Shown here piece after piece: positions 1-7,514 of a stretch of 9,759 nt of DNA; position 1 is the stretch's first letter; each line of letters starts with the position of its first letter. The notes beneath the pieces were generated by a model. That model saw only the letters and a list, made by a program, of their open reading frames with translations, was not told the origin of the DNA and made no database searches. Both the position numbers and the translations under genes were made by a program. Origin of the DNA: JBCBRR01 sp039029235 (GTDB lineage Bacteria; Bacteroidota; Bacteroidia; Cytophagales; Amoebophilaceae); contig JBCCGO010000028.1 in the NCBI GenBank assembly GCA_039029235.1, positions 1 to 9,759 of the forward strand. The letters run 5' to 3'.

Positions 1-406
<406 letters not shown>

Positions 407-475
407 TAACCCCCGCTTTGCTTTTACATAATTAAATTTACTTGCTGCCAAAAATTTATTTTACTGTGCGCTACA

Positions 476-498
476 CTAGCTAGCACGGTAGCTACTAG
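476..498 (+). other. Stem-loop in the 23S-5S spacer
   Basis: CTAG-c-TAGC at 476-484 pairs with GCTACTAG at 491-498. This gives eight base pairs with one bulged C and a six-base loop. It is the only structure I see in the 120-base spacer, which contains no tRNA. A role in processing the 23S-5S precursor is inference from its position only. Confidence 0.5.
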
Positions 499-526
499 AT
501 CCATTAATCTATAAGATTGAAAAATT

Positions 527-636
527 AAGGTGACTAAAGCGTTGGGGTACACCTCTTCCCATTCCGAACAGAGCCGTTAAGCCCAGCAGCGCCGATGGTA
601 CTGCCCATAAGGCGGGAGAGTAGGTCGTCGCCATTT
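527..636 (+). rRNA. rrf: 5S ribosomal RNA
   Basis: The full-length 5S gene is recognised by the conserved blocks CACCTCTTCCCATTCCGAAC, GAGCCGTTAAGCCC, CGCCGATGGTACTG and GGGAGAGTAGGTCGTCGCCA. The 5' strand (ending AAGGTG) can pair with the 3' strand CGCCATTTTAATTT to make terminal helix I, partly through G-U pairs. Length is about 110 bases, as usual. The ends are accurate to a few bases. No rho-independent terminator (GC-rich hairpin plus T-run) is visible in the next 80 bases. Confidence 0.95.
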
Positions 637-727
637 TAATTTATAAGCAATCACTTATGACTCATCCATCACTCATTCAGCAAACTCCAGTTTCGCTTCT
701 TCTTGCCACCAGGCAATAGCACCCTAT

Positions 728-2862
728 GTGTTACTCATCACCCTCCTGTGCTTCAGTACTCAGTTTGCTTGGGCTCGCGAAAAAGACAAAGACCAATGCC
801 CCAACCTAGCCAAAGAAATCGCAGACCATTATATCAAATCTTTTGCCAGCGAGTACGAGGAAGACGAACCTACAGTAGCCGAGACAGCTCAAAAAAACTG
901 CCTATGAAATTCGCCCTCCTAAGCTAGATGCAGCTGTTATGTTTAAAGTGCTCTTTAATGCCATCTTAGTAAAGAGTAAAAACTTTGACCTCGTACAGCA
1001 GTACATGGAGCCTATCCTCAATGAGTATGCCTGGGATGACCTGAAGCTCTTGTATGGCACTCCGACTGATCCTGGTTATCACTTACTCTCACGCATCAAC
1101 CGCACCACAACATCCCTAGGCAAAGCTATTCTGGCTACCTTGCTGATAACGCCTACCAGTGACCTGACGCTGCTCCGTCACCGGCAGAATATTATTCAAG
1201 CTTTTTTAGACCATACGCTAGGAGCAGCTAAGTTTAAAAATTGTTTACAGACTTATAAAAAAATTGAGCAAAATTTTATCTCTTTCTGGACTAATACTCA
1301 ACCACTACCTGCTGTACAGAAGCACTCACTTTGGTTTTGGGAGCGAGCTTTTTTAAATTTTTTAACCACGGTGGCCCAAATTTTGTCCCCTTTTGTTAAG
1401 CTTGGAATTGCTTTTGCGTACTATGATCTGACTAAACAATCTCAATCTCCGTGGTATAGCTACATACCCTTCCTTAGGTCATTGTATGCCGGGGGTATAG
1501 CAACGCAAAAGATTTGGGAGATCGTGAAACACCGGCCGATGAGCGAACACAACGTAACTTCTGTATTTTTTGAATTAGCATCCGGTGGATTCTCTGAATC
1601 CTCTGCATTCTCTGGATTATCTAGTGTAAGGGAGTTTTTAGACAGAATTATAGGCGAAGATATGTTTTACTTCATTACGTGTTGGCAAAGAATCAAAGCT
1701 TGCCTGGCATATTCCTCCCAACTCCGTGATTTAGCTCTACGCATGGCCGATGTGCAAACTTTTATTGTCGTAGCCACACAAATAAGTGAGGCCATAGCCA
1801 CCTTGCCAGCTTTAGAAGAGGTCTATGGGAAGCACTTGACTAGTATAAGACAGCTATTAGCCCAGTCTCAAGAGAATACCGAACTAAGAAAACTTATTCA
1901 TTACCTGAAGCACCTCCCCCTCCAGCATTGGTCTCTTTTCTGGAATAATGAGAATAAGTTACTGGCCAGCGTAAGGCTTTTTATAGAGCACAAAGATGCC
2001 TTTAGTGATGCTATGTATGAGCTTGGCCAGCTAGATGCTTACCTATCACTAGCCACCCTGATGCAGGAAGCACAAGCCAATGATAGCAACCATGCTTATA
2101 CCTTTGTCAAATTCCTAGACCGGAAGCAAAAGAGTACCCCTTACATCAAGATCGATCAGATGTGGAATCCCTTCCTCGATGCTAAGCAAGCAGTCGGCAA
2201 TAGTATAGAGATGGATGGAGCACCTGGTGGCGTACGCAACATCATCTTGACAGGCCCCAATGCAGGTGGTAAGTCTACTTTCCTCACTAGCGTGGTCGGT
2301 ACCCTTTTGCTAGCCCATGTAGCAGGTATAGGACCAGCCGAGGCTATCCAGCTCACCCCATTCAACAAAGATCAATACCTACATCGATGTTACCGATGAC
2401 GTTGCCGCAGCCCAGTCGCTCTTCATGGCCGAAGTAACCCGTGCTCAAAAGCACGCCAACATTATCAAGGGACTAAAGCCCCAGGAGTTCAGCTTTACCA
2501 TTTTTGATGAGCCCTTTTCTGGTACCAACCCGACCGAAGGAGCTGCCGCTGAATATAGTATCTTAGAATCGTTAGGTGCCTATTCCAATAGCCTTAGCAT
2601 GGTTGCTGCGCACTACCCCACGGTGATGCTACTAGAAAAGCAAGCCCCAGACAAAGGATTTGCTAATTACAAGGTCTATATCACCCGCGACAGTGCTAGT
2701 AACAAAATCAACTACACCTACAAAGTCGTCCCTGGTAAATCTAACCAAGCTATCGCCATAGATACCTTAGAAGAGCAAGGATTTGATATGTCTATGCTTA
2801 AACGCGCCCGTGAGATTATTGCACATCCAGAACAGTATCAGGCGGACTGTAACGAAAACTGA
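728..2862 (+). pseudogene. MutS-family ATPase (MutS-related protein), frameshifted
   Basis: The C-terminal part is a MutS-type ABC ATPase: Walker A GPNAGGKST at 2253-2279, the KINTYIDVTDD segment from about 2367, an SLFMAEV segment, Walker B FDEP at 2503-2514, and an AAHYP H-loop near 2610. The helical middle (about 940-2200) fits the lever/clamp region of MutS-related proteins common in Bacteroidota. The N-terminal mismatch-binding domain of true MutS is not seen, so a repair role cannot be assumed. The gene is split over three frames. The first frame (GTG 728 to stop 905-907) encodes a hydrophobic leader, LLITLLCFSTQFAWA, then a charged segment. The second frame picks up with YEIRPPKLDAAV at 903 and ends at 2397-2399. 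The third frame covers at least 2371-2862. Each junction is cured by removing one base: in the A7 run at 891-897, and at 2367-2371. Corrected, the product is about 710 residues. There is no ATG in frame at the 5' end; the leader frame is open from 647, so GTG 728 is a best guess. It is either a young pseudogene, a gene expressed by slippage, or intact with sequencing errors. Confidence 0.8.
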
Positions 2863-3007
2863 AACTCTCCTTGCTAGCTCGGTATCCCAACCTTTCACCA
2901 AGTACCTACAACATAACTTGTGTACCAACGATGCTGATGTATGCTAGCTGTTCTTCCCTATAAGCGGGATAGCTTCAGCAGCAATCGCATTGCCCGAGTA
3001 CGAACTT

Positions 3008-3664
3008 ATGCTCAAGCCCCATTACACTACCCAACGGGTAGAAGCAGGCTGTGACGAAGTGGGTAGAGGCTGCTTAGCAGGTCCTGTAGTAGCTGCAGCC
3101 GTAATCCTACCTAGAGACTATCATCATCCACTGCTAAAGGATTCGAAACAGATAGCTCCTGCCCAGCGATTACTACTCAGCACCATTATTCGAGAAGTAG
3201 CCCTAGCCTGGGCCATCGGTCAGGCTAGCCCAGCCGAGATTGATAGGCTCAACATCCTCCATGCCTCCCACCTGGCCATGCACCGAGCTATTACCTTGCT
3301 CAAGCACGCTCCCGAGCTCCTACTCATTGATGGGAATCGCTTTAGGTCCTACAAAGGCATCCCCCACGTATGCATTGTCCAGGGCGATGCCCAGTTTAGC
3401 GCGATTGCTGCTGCCTCTGTCTTGGCCAAAACCCACCGAGATGCCTACATGCATACCCTAGCAGCACAATACCCTGGCTACCACTGGGACAAAAATGTTG
3501 GCTACCCCACACCAGCCCATCGCCATGCGATTCAGCAGCTGGGCATTACACTGCACCATCGCAAAACCTTTCGGCTAGCAGCCAGCAATCTTGCCAGCCC
3601 TACCAATCAGCCCCTTAACCATACACAAGGCCCACGCCCAACCAATGACACCCAAGCATCGTAA
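3008..3664 (+). CDS. rnhB: Ribonuclease HII
   Basis: RNase HII cuts the RNA strand of RNA-DNA hybrids and starts removal of single ribonucleotides built into DNA; it acts in the cytoplasm. The 218-residue product has all four acidic catalytic residues of the family: D16 and E17 in the AGCDEVGRGCLAGP motif, D108 in LLIDGNRF, and D145 in KTHRDAY. AAASVLAKT and the late NVGYPTPAHRHAI and HHRKTFRL motifs are also present. I chose ATG 3008, giving MLKPHYTTQ, because family members in this phylum usually begin just before the GCDE motif; an in-frame TTG at 2990 would add six residues. No Shine-Dalgarno is visible. The last 25 residues are a polar Pro/Asn/Thr-rich tail beyond the conserved fold. It lies 145 bases after the MutS-like gene and converges on the DUF1599 gene. 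Confidence 0.96.
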   Translation: MLKPHYTTQRVEAGCDEVGRGCLAGPVVAAAVILPRDYHHPLLKDSKQIAPAQRLLLSTIIREVALAWAIGQASPAEIDRLNILHASHLAMHRAITLLKHAPELLLIDGNRFRSYKGIPHVCIVQGDAQFSAIAAASVLAKTHRDAYMHTLAAQYPGYHWDKNVGYPTPAHRHAIQQLGITLHHRKTFRLAASNLASPTNQPLNHTQGPRPTNDTQAS

Positions 3665-3750
3665 GAGAGCAGCAAGACCCTCGCCTAAGTAGCAAAGAGC
3701 TGGTTAGCAGCAGTGTACGTAAAGTAACCTTGGGAGCGTATCTAGCCAGC

Positions 3751-4299
3751 TTACTCATGCCCATCCTTTTTCTTCAGCAAAGCAAAAACAGCGTAGTTGA
3801 TAATATCTTGGTAGTTGGCCTCCACGCCCTCAGAAGCCCACGTAGCTCCTGGATGATCTTCTATGCGCTTAATGCGTAATAGCTTCATCAGAATAATATC
3901 GATGATCGAGCTCAATCGCATAGCTCGCCACGCCTCGTCATAGTCATGGTTCTTAGCCTCCAGTAGCGCCAAGGTCTGTTTAGCTGCTTGGTCATAGCAT
4001 GGCTGCAGGGTCTCATAGGGTATTTCTAAAGGTTCGTGTGGCGGTAGCGAAATCTGTATCAGTGCTATAATACCATAATTGACAATGCCGATTAGCTCCG
4101 TTTTGATACTATCTTGGACACACTGTTGTCCCTTTTCCTGAATAGAACGAATCCTCTGCGCCTTAATCATGATTTGGTCTGTGATAGCAGGCAAGCGCAA
4201 AATGCGCCAGGCGGTACCATAGTCCTCATTTTTCTGGCGAAAAACTTCTTGACAAGCTGCGATAACCTCGCCGTAAGATGATAAAGGGTACGGTTGCAA
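3751..4299 (-). CDS. DUF1599 / nucleotide-modification-associated domain 1 protein (tandem domains)
   Basis: The 182-residue protein is two copies of one domain. Copy 1 has KNEDYGTAWRILRL at about residues 23-36 and copy 2 has KNHDYDEAWRAMRL at 116-129, about 93 residues apart. Over the 33 residues from each KN, 16 are identical. Both copies end in an NYxxxAL helix (74-80 and 168-174). This pattern is DUF1599, also named nucleotide modification associated domain 1 (Nmad1), which occurs as a two-domain protein in many Bacteroidota. The name comes from genome-context predictions; the biochemical activity is not known to me. The repeated acidic and basic residues (D-Y, W-R, D, K, RI) suggest a ligand or nucleotide pocket in each copy (inference). 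No ATG exists between the upstream stop (4333-4335) and the conserved region, so TTG 4299 is the likely start. On this strand, TAGCTTTG at 4357-4350 resembles a Bacteroidota -7 box about 50 bases upstream, but no well-spaced -33 box is seen. Confidence 0.88.
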   Translation of the reverse strand: MQPYPLSSYGEVIAACQEVFRQKNEDYGTAWRILRLPAITDQIMIKAQRIRSIQEKGQQCVQDSIKTELIGIVNYGIIALIQISLPPHEPLEIPYETLQPCYDQAAKQTLALLEAKNHDYDEAWRAMRLSSIIDIILMKLLRIKRIEDHPGATWASEGVEANYQDIINYAVFALLKKKDGHE

Positions 4300-4398
4300 A
4301 ACTAGTAAGCCAATGTTTGGCGTAAAGACAATCTACACACTTTCTAACGCAAAGCTAATGCAATACTTTCAAAGCACATCTCGTTTACCCCTCGCCAG

Positions 4399-4422
4399 GC
4401 TGCTAGCTCAAAAAGTAGCAGC
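4399..4422. other. Intergenic stem-loop 1 (upstream of cdaA and DUF1599 gene)
   Basis: GCTGCTA at 4399-4405 pairs perfectly with TAGCAGC at 4416-4422 around a ten-base loop. It lies in the 355-base gap 4300-4654 between two divergent genes. The gap has no recognisable gene. It holds this hairpin and the one at 4454-4487, and presumably the promoters of both flanking genes. Confidence 0.45.
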
Positions 4423-4453
4423 GTAGAGAAGTACGACTACAAATTAATGGTGA

Positions 4454-4487
4454 GCTTGTTCTATTTTTAGCCCCAAAAAGAACGAGT
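4454..4487. other. Intergenic stem-loop 2, long imperfect hairpin
   Basis: Bases 4454-4467 pair with 4475-4487. There are thirteen pairs, including GTTCT/AGAAC and TTTT/AAAA, with one bulged A (4463), two G-T pairs and a seven-base loop. It starts about 170 bases before the cdaA start. No T-run follows on either strand, so it does not look like a standard terminator. It could be a leader-RNA structure of either neighbour or a DNA-level palindrome; the sequence does not decide. Confidence 0.5.
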
Positions 4488-4654
4488 CAGTTACGAGCAC
4501 CATCTGAGTTTCCGCCCAGAATAAGTAGTGAATGCTGATATAGACGTATAGATGTAGGCACGATCGTTACTATGTACGCCTATCCTGATGCATCCGCTCC
4601 TTATGCTCCCATGCTAGCTTACCCAAGTTACCAAGCTTACTGAGAAACCCACAC

Positions 4655-5452
4655 TTGAGCACACTATTTCACATAGCCTCCTTGCCCATCAGGGTTGTTG
4701 ATGTCATAGATATCCTACTCGTTGGCCTGCTGATCCACCAGGTCCACAGGCTAGCCAGAGGTACTATAGCAGGCAAAATTTTTCTGGGCCTCCTATCGAT
4801 CTACCTCATTTACTGGATAGCCAGGACTGCCCGAATGCAGCTGCTAGCCACCCTGCTTAGCCAATTTATGGGCGTGAGTACACTAGCAGTTGTCATACTA
4901 TTCCAGTACGAGATCCGCAAGCTCCTCTCTTTGCTAGGCACAGCGCTTGCATTGGGCAGTAGGCAGTTACTTGCTAGCCATGTTTGGCCTAAGAAAAAGC
5001 ACGAGTCAGCATCAAACATTACAGCCATTGTAGAAGCAGCAAGAACACTTGGAGAGCACAATACAGGGGCACTTATAGTACTCTCTAACTATGCTGACCT
5101 GGAGTTCTATACAGAATCAGGCGACTTGCTCGGTGGTGTCGTCTCTAAGCGACTACTCCTAGCTATATTTCATAAACAAAGCCCTTTACACGATGGGGCA
5201 GCGATCATCTACCAAGATAAAATCGTAGCTGTACGATGCATCTTGCCCGTTACAGAACAGCAGAAGCTGTCTACCCAGTTTGGCCTTAGACATAGAGCGG
5301 CCATGGGTATGTCAGAGTTGACAGATACGTTGGTACTAGTGGTCTCAGAAGAGACGAGCCAGATATCCGTAGCCCGGAGAGGAACGCTGCAGCATAACCT
5401 TTCGGCAAAAGCACTGAGGGCGGCGATTAATGACTACTTGCACAGATATTGA
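4655..5452 (+). CDS. cdaA: Diadenylate cyclase, CdaA type (membrane-bound)
   Basis: The enzyme joins two ATP into the second messenger c-di-AMP at the inner face of the cytoplasmic membrane. The 265-residue product has the CdaA layout. Three hydrophobic segments at about residues 13-33, 41-58 and 69-84 come first, then the FQYEIRKLL linker, then the DAC (DisA_N) domain. The domain carries GALIVL at 138-143, HDGAAII with the DGA triplet at 180-182, and RHRAA at 212-216, the residues that bind and position ATP. All look intact and the length is normal. No ATG is present upstream of the conserved N-terminus in the open frame (stop at 4586-4588), so TTG 4655, giving MSTLFHIASLPIR, is the best start. 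The partners CdaR and GlmM and the phosphodiesterases are not in the window. In this phylum cdaA often follows folP; folP is absent here. Confidence 0.95.
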   Translation: MSTLFHIASLPIRVVDVIDILLVGLLIHQVHRLARGTIAGKIFLGLLSIYLIYWIARTARMQLLATLLSQFMGVSTLAVVILFQYEIRKLLSLLGTALALGSRQLLASHVWPKKKHESASNITAIVEAARTLGEHNTGALIVLSNYADLEFYTESGDLLGGVVSKRLLLAIFHKQSPLHDGAAIIYQDKIVAVRCILPVTEQQKLSTQFGLRHRAAMGMSELTDTLVLVVSEETSQISVARRGTLQHNLSAKALRAAINDYLHRY

Positions 5453-5564
5453 CAAGTACGCCTCCAAGCAGGCACGATAGCCTCTCGGATAGCTCATTAG
5501 ACGCATAAACATGCTTTTGATTACTGAGCCATCCCCATACACAAAGTCCGCCAAGAAACCAGTG

Positions 5565-6038
5565 CTACTTCAGCAGCCCCTTGCGCCGCAAGAGGATCTC
5601 TACAAACTTGGTTTCGTGCAAGCTGCTAAATATATTATGGGGGAGGTAAATGAGATGCGCTTTAGAGACCGACAGCAGAAAATAATTCTTCCCCCGTCTA
5701 GCCCGCTTTATCTGGTCCCAAGCAATAGGTATCCCTTGCTTAGCGCTGACCTGAGCTATAATCTGCCGACTAGTGATCTCATAAGTCAGGGGCTCAAAAA
5801 TCAGTCGGTTTTCTTCTCGCTGCGTGATTCCGTAGAACTGAATAACCCAGAATAAAAAATACAATGCTAGGGCCACAGTAGCGCCGATGACAAACCAGAG
5901 TGTCTTGATAAAAAAAGTACCACTCATAATACCCAGTGCTATTAGAAACACCCACCATTGCTCGCGGATAACGTTCTCAAGTCCCGATCGAATATAGGTA
6001 CCAGGCTGGAGCTTGTATTTTTGGGTTCGTACAACCAT
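5565..6038 (-). CDS. YcxB-like membrane protein
   Basis: The 157-residue protein has two closely spaced hydrophobic helices at about residues 28-46 and 48-68. A soluble C-terminal part follows, running through YEITSRQI, IPIAWDQIKR and KNYFLLSVSKAHLIYLPH. This is the YcxB-like arrangement: two membrane helices, then a small cytoplasmic PH-like domain in which a Trp-containing segment precedes a Y-F-L strand and an I-P turn. The molecular function of this family is not known. The start is ATG 6038, preceded by AT-rich sequence. The gene converges on cdaA, with 112 bases between the stop codons and no clear terminator there. I am confident of the gene and moderately confident of the family. Confidence 0.8.
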   Translation of the reverse strand: MVVRTQKYKLQPGTYIRSGLENVIREQWWVFLIALGIMSGTFFIKTLWFVIGATVALALYFLFWVIQFYGITQREENRLIFEPLTYEITSRQIIAQVSAKQGIPIAWDQIKRARRGKNYFLLSVSKAHLIYLPHNIFSSLHETKFVEILLRRKGLLK

Positions 6039-6284
6039 AAATCGTCGTTAAAAAGTAAAATGCCAGGTTACTACACAGCGTACCAGGCACAGAGGCTTGT
6101 GAGTACACCACGGATGCTCTCCAGCCCCGTTGTAGGGAAATGCTGAGTCGCTTTCGATGCTCTTACACAGTCTTGCATAGAAAAATCGCTAGTTTAAGCA
6201 TTGACCGTAGCTCGCGAAGCCATCCGTAAAGTTAACCTTTTTAGCGATATTTAATAAAATTAATAACATACTTAGGTCCATTAT

Positions 6285-6421
6285 CAGCAGCCACTATTGC
6301 TTGCTGCTGCGAGTAGCGAAAACCGTGCTCGCAGGATTCACATAGAGCCTACTCTCCGGTAACAAAACCAAGTTCTGTTATCGGTACCGTACAAGCTATT
6401 AATTAAGTGCGGCAGCAGCCG
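6285..6421. other. Structured intergenic region with competing hairpins
   Basis: This lies in the gene-free stretch 6039-6653. (a) CAGCAGC 6285-6291 pairs with GCTGCTG 6303-6309. (b) CTGCGAGTA 6307-6315 pairs with TGCTCGCAG 6326-6334, nine pairs with one G-T. (c) CCGGTAACA 6356-6364 pairs with TGTTATCGG 6376-6384, nine pairs with one G-T and an 11-base loop. (d) CGGC 6410-6413 pairs with GCCG 6418-6421 around AGCA. Stems (a) and (b) share bases 6307-6309 and so compete at full length. GAGTAG 6311-6316 can also pair with CTACTC 6349-6354. No known RNA family (tmRNA, RNase P, SRP RNA, tRNA) is recognisable. An AT-rich patch at about 6235-6275 lies just before it and could hold a promoter for + strand transcription. 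It is a candidate small RNA or leader; the strand is undecided. Confidence 0.4.
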
Positions 6422-6442
6422 ATCGCATCAAGTACCCAGTAA

Positions 6443-6580
6443 GCCATACTTGGTGGAGCCCAAAAGCAGGTCCTCCCCCTTCGGCGAATCAATGAGCACT
6501 GCGAACCTTACTGGCCAGTCTATGAGCAGTACATGAGCCTTTACCCGAGGAACAGGCCTCAGATCCTGCAAAGGGCCTAG
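6443..6580 (+). pseudogene. Short open frame, possible C-terminal gene remnant
   Basis: This 45-codon frame lies between a TAA at 6440 and a TAG at 6578 and has no good start codon. Its composition looks protein-like in its second half, with CEPYWPVYEQYMSLYPRN. The Y-x-x-L-Y-P ending is loosely reminiscent of the C-terminus of FGGY-type sugar kinases, but the match is far too short to name it. Other frames here are closed. It may equally be chance. Confidence 0.15.
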
Positions 6581-6653
6581 TAGCCCCTACTGAGCTATCG
6601 GCTTTGTGCAAGGCGACAGGATCATACCTATGGTCTTACAAATATTCTTCGTG

Positions 6654-7412
6654 ATGAAGCAAGGAGACAGAGAAAAAATTCGCTATACAGAGATCGATGT
6701 TATACGCGGCCTAGCTGTCCTAGGTATGGTAGGGTTTCATGCTGCTTTCATCGCACAATTTTTCTTTGGGATTATCTTATGCCCAGGATCATTTTTTTGG
6801 GAAGCAATACCTACGCTTGGGAATATCTTTTTTATCCTAGTTGGGCTGTCTTTATACATAGGTGCCTCACAAGGTAAATACCCTAGCTTGCTGCCAGTCA
6901 TCCAGAAAAGCGGGCTCCTGCTAGTAGCAGGACTACTCATTACCTGTACCACTTACCTCGCTGACTTTGGGGAGAAAATATACTTTGGCGTACTACACTG
7001 CCTGGGGCTATCCACGCTCATTAGCTTCCCGCTATTGCTTCTTCCTAAGTACCTTATCCTAGTGAGTAGTATCCTGATCATCACGCTAGGCATGTATTAC
7101 CGATACATACCCCACCCTTACTGTACTCCTAGCCTCTGCTGGTTGTATCCTTGCTTTTGCCCTACCTTAGATCCTATGCTCGACTACTATCCCCTGATAC
7201 CGTCACTAGGATTTATGCTCATAGGTACCTTCCTAGGGAAGCAGTATTATCCACAAGGGAGGCGTACCGTTACACAAGCACGTTTAGCCAGCCATGTCTT
7301 TAGCGTGCGTGGATTGGCCCTGATAGGCAGACATTCCTTACTGATCTACTTACTACACGCGCCCATTATCTATGCCCTACTATATCTGATGAGCCAGGTG
7401 AGATTGTTTTAG
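6654..7412 (+). CDS. DUF1624 / heparan-alpha-glucosaminide N-acetyltransferase-type membrane protein
   Basis: This 252-residue polytopic membrane protein has the DUF1624 (HGSNAT catalytic domain) pattern. It begins R-Y-T-E-I-D-V-I-R-G-L-A-V-L-G-M at about residues 10-25, with the conserved His 29 in GFHAAF. Then come G-x-F-F-W and IFFILVGLSLYIG in the second helix, LDYYPLIPSLGFMLIG near the fifth, and IGRHSLLIYLLHAPI at the C-terminal end. About seven hydrophobic segments are visible. Members are thought to move acyl groups from acyl-CoA across the membrane onto sugars; the bacterial substrate is not known, so the function stays general. Starts at GTG 6606 and ATG 6630 are also in frame; I prefer ATG 6654 because it sits closest to the conserved RYTEIDVIRG. 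The segment between helices 5 and 6 is unusually Cys- and Pro-rich (YCTPSLCWLYPCFCPTL). Confidence 0.85.
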   Translation: MKQGDREKIRYTEIDVIRGLAVLGMVGFHAAFIAQFFFGIILCPGSFFWEAIPTLGNIFFILVGLSLYIGASQGKYPSLLPVIQKSGLLLVAGLLITCTTYLADFGEKIYFGVLHCLGLSTLISFPLLLLPKYLILVSSILIITLGMYYRYIPHPYCTPSLCWLYPCFCPTLDPMLDYYPLIPSLGFMLIGTFLGKQYYPQGRRTVTQARLASHVFSVRGLALIGRHSLLIYLLHAPIIYALLYLMSQVRLF

Positions 7413-7488
7413 CCTCGCATGCACAGGACAGCAAAAGTCCTACGCCCCCTTGCCAGGGACTTGGTACGTTATTAGCAAGCATAAATCG

Positions 7489-7496
7489 TAACTTTG
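7489..7496 (+). promoter_or_regulatory. Possible Bacteroidota-type -7 promoter element for gatA
   Basis: TAACTTTG fits the TAnnTTTG -7 consensus of this phylum and sits 18 bases before the gatA ATG, so a very short leader would result. A TTG at 7461-7463 could be the -33 element, but the 25-base gap is longer than the usual 19-23. The ten bases ACTTTGCCAA recur exactly at 7491-7500 and 7521-7530, 30 bases apart. Confidence 0.3.
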
Positions 7497-7514
7497 CCAA
7501 CCAGACTCACATAC

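Noticed and set aside
703..927. Arg/Pro-rich open frame of 74 codons after the 5S gene
   Set aside because: It is out of frame with the leader of the MutS-like gene, which reads far better as protein, and it resembles nothing known.
4300..4654. Possible c-di-AMP-sensing riboswitch upstream of cdaA
   Set aside because: I do not see the conserved core of the ydaO class, and the hairpins alone do not identify a ligand-binding RNA.
6185..6248. Inverted repeat ATCGCTA (6185-6191) and TAGCGAT (6242-6248)
   Set aside because: Seven-base arms 50 bases apart in AT-rich DNA are expected by chance often enough. No further structure supports it.
7247..7255. TTATCCACA, a perfect DnaA-box match
   Set aside because: It is a single site inside the DUF1624 coding sequence, with no cluster and no origin-type neighbours such as dnaA or an AT-rich unwinding element.
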